Source: Lysobacter sp. yr284 (GTDB lineage Bacteria; Pseudomonadota; Gammaproteobacteria; Xanthomonadales; Xanthomonadaceae). Taken from it: a stretch of 64,000 nucleotides of DNA. The stretch covers positions 1-64,000 of the forward strand of contig NZ_FNPT01000012.1 of NCBI RefSeq assembly GCF_900107375.1, given 5' to 3'. The position numbers were made by a program, and so were the translations under genes. Shown piece by piece: positions 61,643 through 64,000 of this stretch. Position 1 is the first letter of the stretch, and each line of letters starts with the position of its first letter. Below the pieces are notes generated by a model that was given only the letters and a program-made list of their open reading frames with translations, was not told the DNA's origin and searched no databases.

Positions 61643-64000
61643 TTACGGATTCAGATCGATAGAGGTGCTTCCCACGATCTGGACGATCGTCCCGTTGAGG
61701 AGGACCGTACCGTCCTCGCGTAACTCCAGACTGGCTCCTCCCGCTTCCAATCTGACTGCAGTCTTACCCTTGATCAGGACGTGCTCAGTCTGCGACTGGA
61801 CGTAGACCCGTTTCTTGGCCTGCGCCGCCAAGCCCTCCGTCTCGGCAGTCAGGCCGATGGCGGTCTTGGCGGTGGCCGAGAAGTATTGCGTTTCGGCGAC
61901 GAGTTGCATGTAGGTGTGTGCAGTCGTTGCGACGTGCGCGGCCTCGGCCTTGGTGGCGATGTATTGCTTGACGGTGTTGGTCTGGAAGCCTTTCGTGACT
62001 GTATTGGTCTGTTTCGGGCCTCGAACGATTGTGTCCTGATTGCGGAGGGTCTCGACCGCCATGTCGCGTTGCGAAAACAGATCGATCAGTTCCTGGCCGG
62101 CGGCATCTTTGATCAACATGCGGCACTGACCGCCACCGCCCGGTGTGGAGTTGCTAATGAATCCCATCGTGTGGGCCGAGTCAGGCAGACCCCGTGGCGG
62201 CGTTTGTTCTGCGTTGAACAATCTGCCGATGCATACCGGCCGGTCCGGGTCGCCCTCGAGGAAGCTGATGATGACTTCTTGGCCAATACGGGGGATTGCG
62301 ATGGTGCCCCACCCTCGACCCGCCCAGGGCTGGGATACCCTGATCCAGCACGAACTGGCGTCATCGAACTTACCGTATCGATCCCATGGGAACTGGACTT
62401 TGATCCGTCCGAACTTGTCGGTATGGATCTCTTCCCCTTTCGGGCCGACGACGCTCGCGGACTGCGGGCCGGGCATGATGGGCTTGGTGTGATGTCGGAC
62501 GGGCCGATAAGGGATTTTGCGTCGGATAAGGGTCAGGGTGTTGCTGAAGACATCGCCCTGTTCCTGACCGAAGTTGTTCCGCGCATCGATTTGCGCGCCG
62601 ACCAGCAGGAAATCGCTGCTTTGCTCGTCAGAAGGATCGAACCAATGGTGATCCGCGATCTTGAACGTATGCCCAACCACCATGCTGCGACAGTGGGATT
62701 GCCCCATGAACAGCTTGGATTGCCACTCGTAGGCTTCCATGCGCAGCTTCGCTTCGCGATTGCCGTCCTCGATGTCGCGGTACGCAAACGCAGGCATGCC
62801 GTCGTAATCCTGGAGAGTCGGAACCGCTCCTTGCTGGGTAACCGTCGTCTGCTCGACGGCGCGGCGCCCGATAGGGTCCTTGAAGTCGTAGGTGTTCATT
62901 GCGACCGAGCCGATCTGGACGGTACGCACGGCTGACAGTGCGGTCAGTTCATCCTGCTCGGAGGGATGGCCGCCGTCGTTGAAATGCACTAATGGCTGGT
63001 GTGTCTGCGCTGGGCAGGCTTGCGCATGCGTGGAGTCGTCGCAGATGATGAGTTTGTGACCATCGGGGCGATGCTCGAAGTAATAGAACAGGCCGAACTG
63101 CTCGAGCAGGCGGCTGACGAAATTTAGGTCGCTCTCGTTGTACTGAACGATGTAGTTCTGCGGCGGGGGCTTCTTGAAGACGCGAAGCTCGTAGTCGGGG
63201 AGGCTGCCATAGTCTCTAAAGATCTGCTCGGCAACATCGATGACGTTGACGTCCTGGAAGATTCGGCTATTGCGGCGCTTGCCGAGATACCACAACCAAG
63301 GAACCAATTCAGCGGAATAGACCGCTAGCCCCCCATCGGTACGAGAGAAACCGAAGCTGGCCACATAACCGTTGAGAGGATGCTCGGTCCCGTCATCCAG
63401 CTTGAACATAACGGTCAGATTCTGCGAAATGACGTCCTTCAGATCGATCGCAGCGTTCAGAGAGAGAAGCTGAAGCTGATAGCTGCTCAGGTCCGAGAGC
63501 GCGGCGCTGCCGCTGAGGGAGGAGATGTAAAGCCGCTTGTCGCCCGACAGCGGCGATACCAGACGCATGAGACGGGTAGCGTCCTCCAACTGGCCCGAGA
63601 TCGCCTGGCCAGCTTCTTCCAACAACTGGCGGGCGACGGGTGGGGCGTAGTTGAGGCTCGGAGAGGTGGCATCGGCTAGCGTGCTGCCAGTCAATGGATG
63701 GTCGTCCACGAACCTAGGCATCTCCCCATTCGGATTGAACCCTGGTGTGGGTCCCAGGCCTGACGACGGCTGGAACTTCTCCAGCAATGCCGTGGCCTGC
63801 GGTAGCGATTTCGCCGCCTGGGCAAACTGTCCGATGCGAGGATCGGACATGCCCGCCAATTGCACTCCATCGGTGAATGCGGAGCCGAGATCGTCACTGG
63901 CTACGGATTGAGCAATCTGCGTGGCGGACTGGACGCCCCTTGCGATCTTGGCGATGTCCTCACCGCCGGTGGCCTGAGCCAACTGAGCGGTCATGTCGAG
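61643..64000 (-). CDS. vgrG: type VI secretion spike protein VgrG, partial
   Basis: At least 783 residues; ATG 63994 is six bases from the window edge and the frame is still open there, so the gene may start beyond it. The first ~130 residues are a helical extension (LAQATGGEDIAKIARGVQSA) not in standard VgrGs. The VgrG core follows: LRVFKKPPPQNYIVQYNESDLNFVSRLLEQFGLFYYFEH (phage gpD-like), GEEIHTDKFGRIKVQFPWDR and GDPDRPVCIGRLFNAEQ (gp5-OB). Then comes the beta-helix repeat region (NTVTKGFQTNTVKQ). It forms the spike tip that the PAAR effector caps. Its stop is 12 bases before the chaperone ATG. Confidence 0.94.
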   Translation of the reverse strand, partial: LDMTAQLAQATGGEDIAKIARGVQSATQIAQSVASDDLGSAFTDGVQLAGMSDPRIGQFAQAAKSLPQATALLEKFQPSSGLGPTPGFNPNGEMPRFVDDHPLTGSTLADATSPSLNYAPPVARQLLEEAGQAISGQLEDATRLMRLVSPLSGDKRLYISSLSGSAALSDLSSYQLQLLSLNAAIDLKDVISQNLTVMFKLDDGTEHPLNGYVASFGFSRTDGGLAVYSAELVPWLWYLGKRRNSRIFQDVNVIDVAEQIFRDYGSLPDYELRVFKKPPPQNYIVQYNESDLNFVSRLLEQFGLFYYFEHRPDGHKLIICDDSTHAQACPAQTHQPLVHFNDGGHPSEQDELTALSAVRTVQIGSVAMNTYDFKDPIGRRAVEQTTVTQQGAVPTLQDYDGMPAFAYRDIEDGNREAKLRMEAYEWQSKLFMGQSHCRSMVVGHTFKIADHHWFDPSDEQSSDFLLVGAQIDARNNFGQEQGDVFSNTLTLIRRKIPYRPVRHHTKPIMPGPQSASVVGPKGEEIHTDKFGRIKVQFPWDRYGKFDDASSCWIRVSQPWAGRGWGTIAIPRIGQEVIISFLEGDPDRPVCIGRLFNAEQTPPRGLPDSAHTMGFISNSTPGGGGQCRMLIKDAAGQELIDLFSQRDMAVETLRNQDTIVRGPKQTNTVTKGFQTNTVKQYIATKAEAAHVATTAHTYMQLVAETQYFSATAKTAIGLTAETEGLAAQAKKRVYVQSQTEHVLIKGKTAVRLEAGGASLELREDGTVLLNGTIVQIVGSTSIDLNP

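Overview
The window is a high-G+C chromosome segment from a Lysobacter-like gammaproteobacterium (Xanthomonadaceae). This is an inference from several traits seen together: very high third-position G+C, two Tat-exported class A beta-lactamases of the Stenotrophomonas L2 type, TonB-receptor and secreted-protease genes, a type VI secretion effector cassette, and the TGTAGGAGC and GTGGGAGGGCCTTC intergenic repeats common in that family. No rRNA, tRNA or CRISPR array was found.

Region 1 (1-12290, + strand) is a specialised-metabolite locus. It opens with the 3' end of an NRPS gene (A-domain tail, carrier protein, terminal thioester reductase). Next come a GrpB-family protein, an orphan ABC-2 permease and an unusual fusion of a CCA/poly(A)-polymerase head to a propeller-like region. 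A tightly overlapped operon with its own promoter at 6312 follows: chorismate-lyase-like protein, AMP ligase, acyl carrier protein, HemN-like radical SAM enzyme, sulfotransferase, SDR and a second sulfotransferase. The first three suggest that a hydroxybenzoate made from chorismate is adenylated and loaded on a carrier protein.

Region 2 (12509-15431, - strand) encodes secreted proteins: a fimbrial subunit, a kexin-like S8 protease with no propeptide, and an external-chaperone-like protein just downstream of it.

Region 3 (16053-33823) is the most striking part. Two divergent gene sets include a 2-deoxy-scyllo-inosose (DOI) synthase-like cyclase and a BtrR/StsC-type cyclitol aminotransferase, the first two enzymes of 2-deoxystreptamine-type pathways. 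Around them lie an SDR, an aldo/keto reductase, a bicupin, a 2OG-Fe(II) oxygenase, a glutamine-synthetase-like ligase, a carrier protein with its own AMP ligase, two double-hotdog MaoC-like proteins, a FemAB/GNAT-type acyltransferase, an FkbM methyltransferase and an MFS exporter. No glycosyltransferase is visible. The inferred product is an acylated, methylated aminocyclitol rather than a classical aminoglycoside. Regions 1 and 3 may form one cluster or two.

Region 4 (34311-39070) has a small secreted cysteine protein, a DUF4105 membrane protein, and a class II lanthipeptide locus (LanM with a 65-residue precursor ending in CCICA).

Region 5 (39643-57560) is mostly cell-envelope genes: signal peptidase I, a secreted metalloprotease-like protein, a TonB receptor, a metallophosphatase, an OsmC protein, an NHL-propeller/M23 fusion, tandem beta-lactamases (one lacking the catalytic omega-loop Glu), a divergent MFS/LysR pair bracketed by repeats, and an M28 aminopeptidase.

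Region 6 (57600-64000, - strand, visibly lower G+C) is a type VI secretion cassette: VgrG, an Eag-like chaperone, a prePAAR/PAAR effector with a WHH-type nuclease end, an immunity candidate, and a separate SMI1/KNR4 immunity gene.
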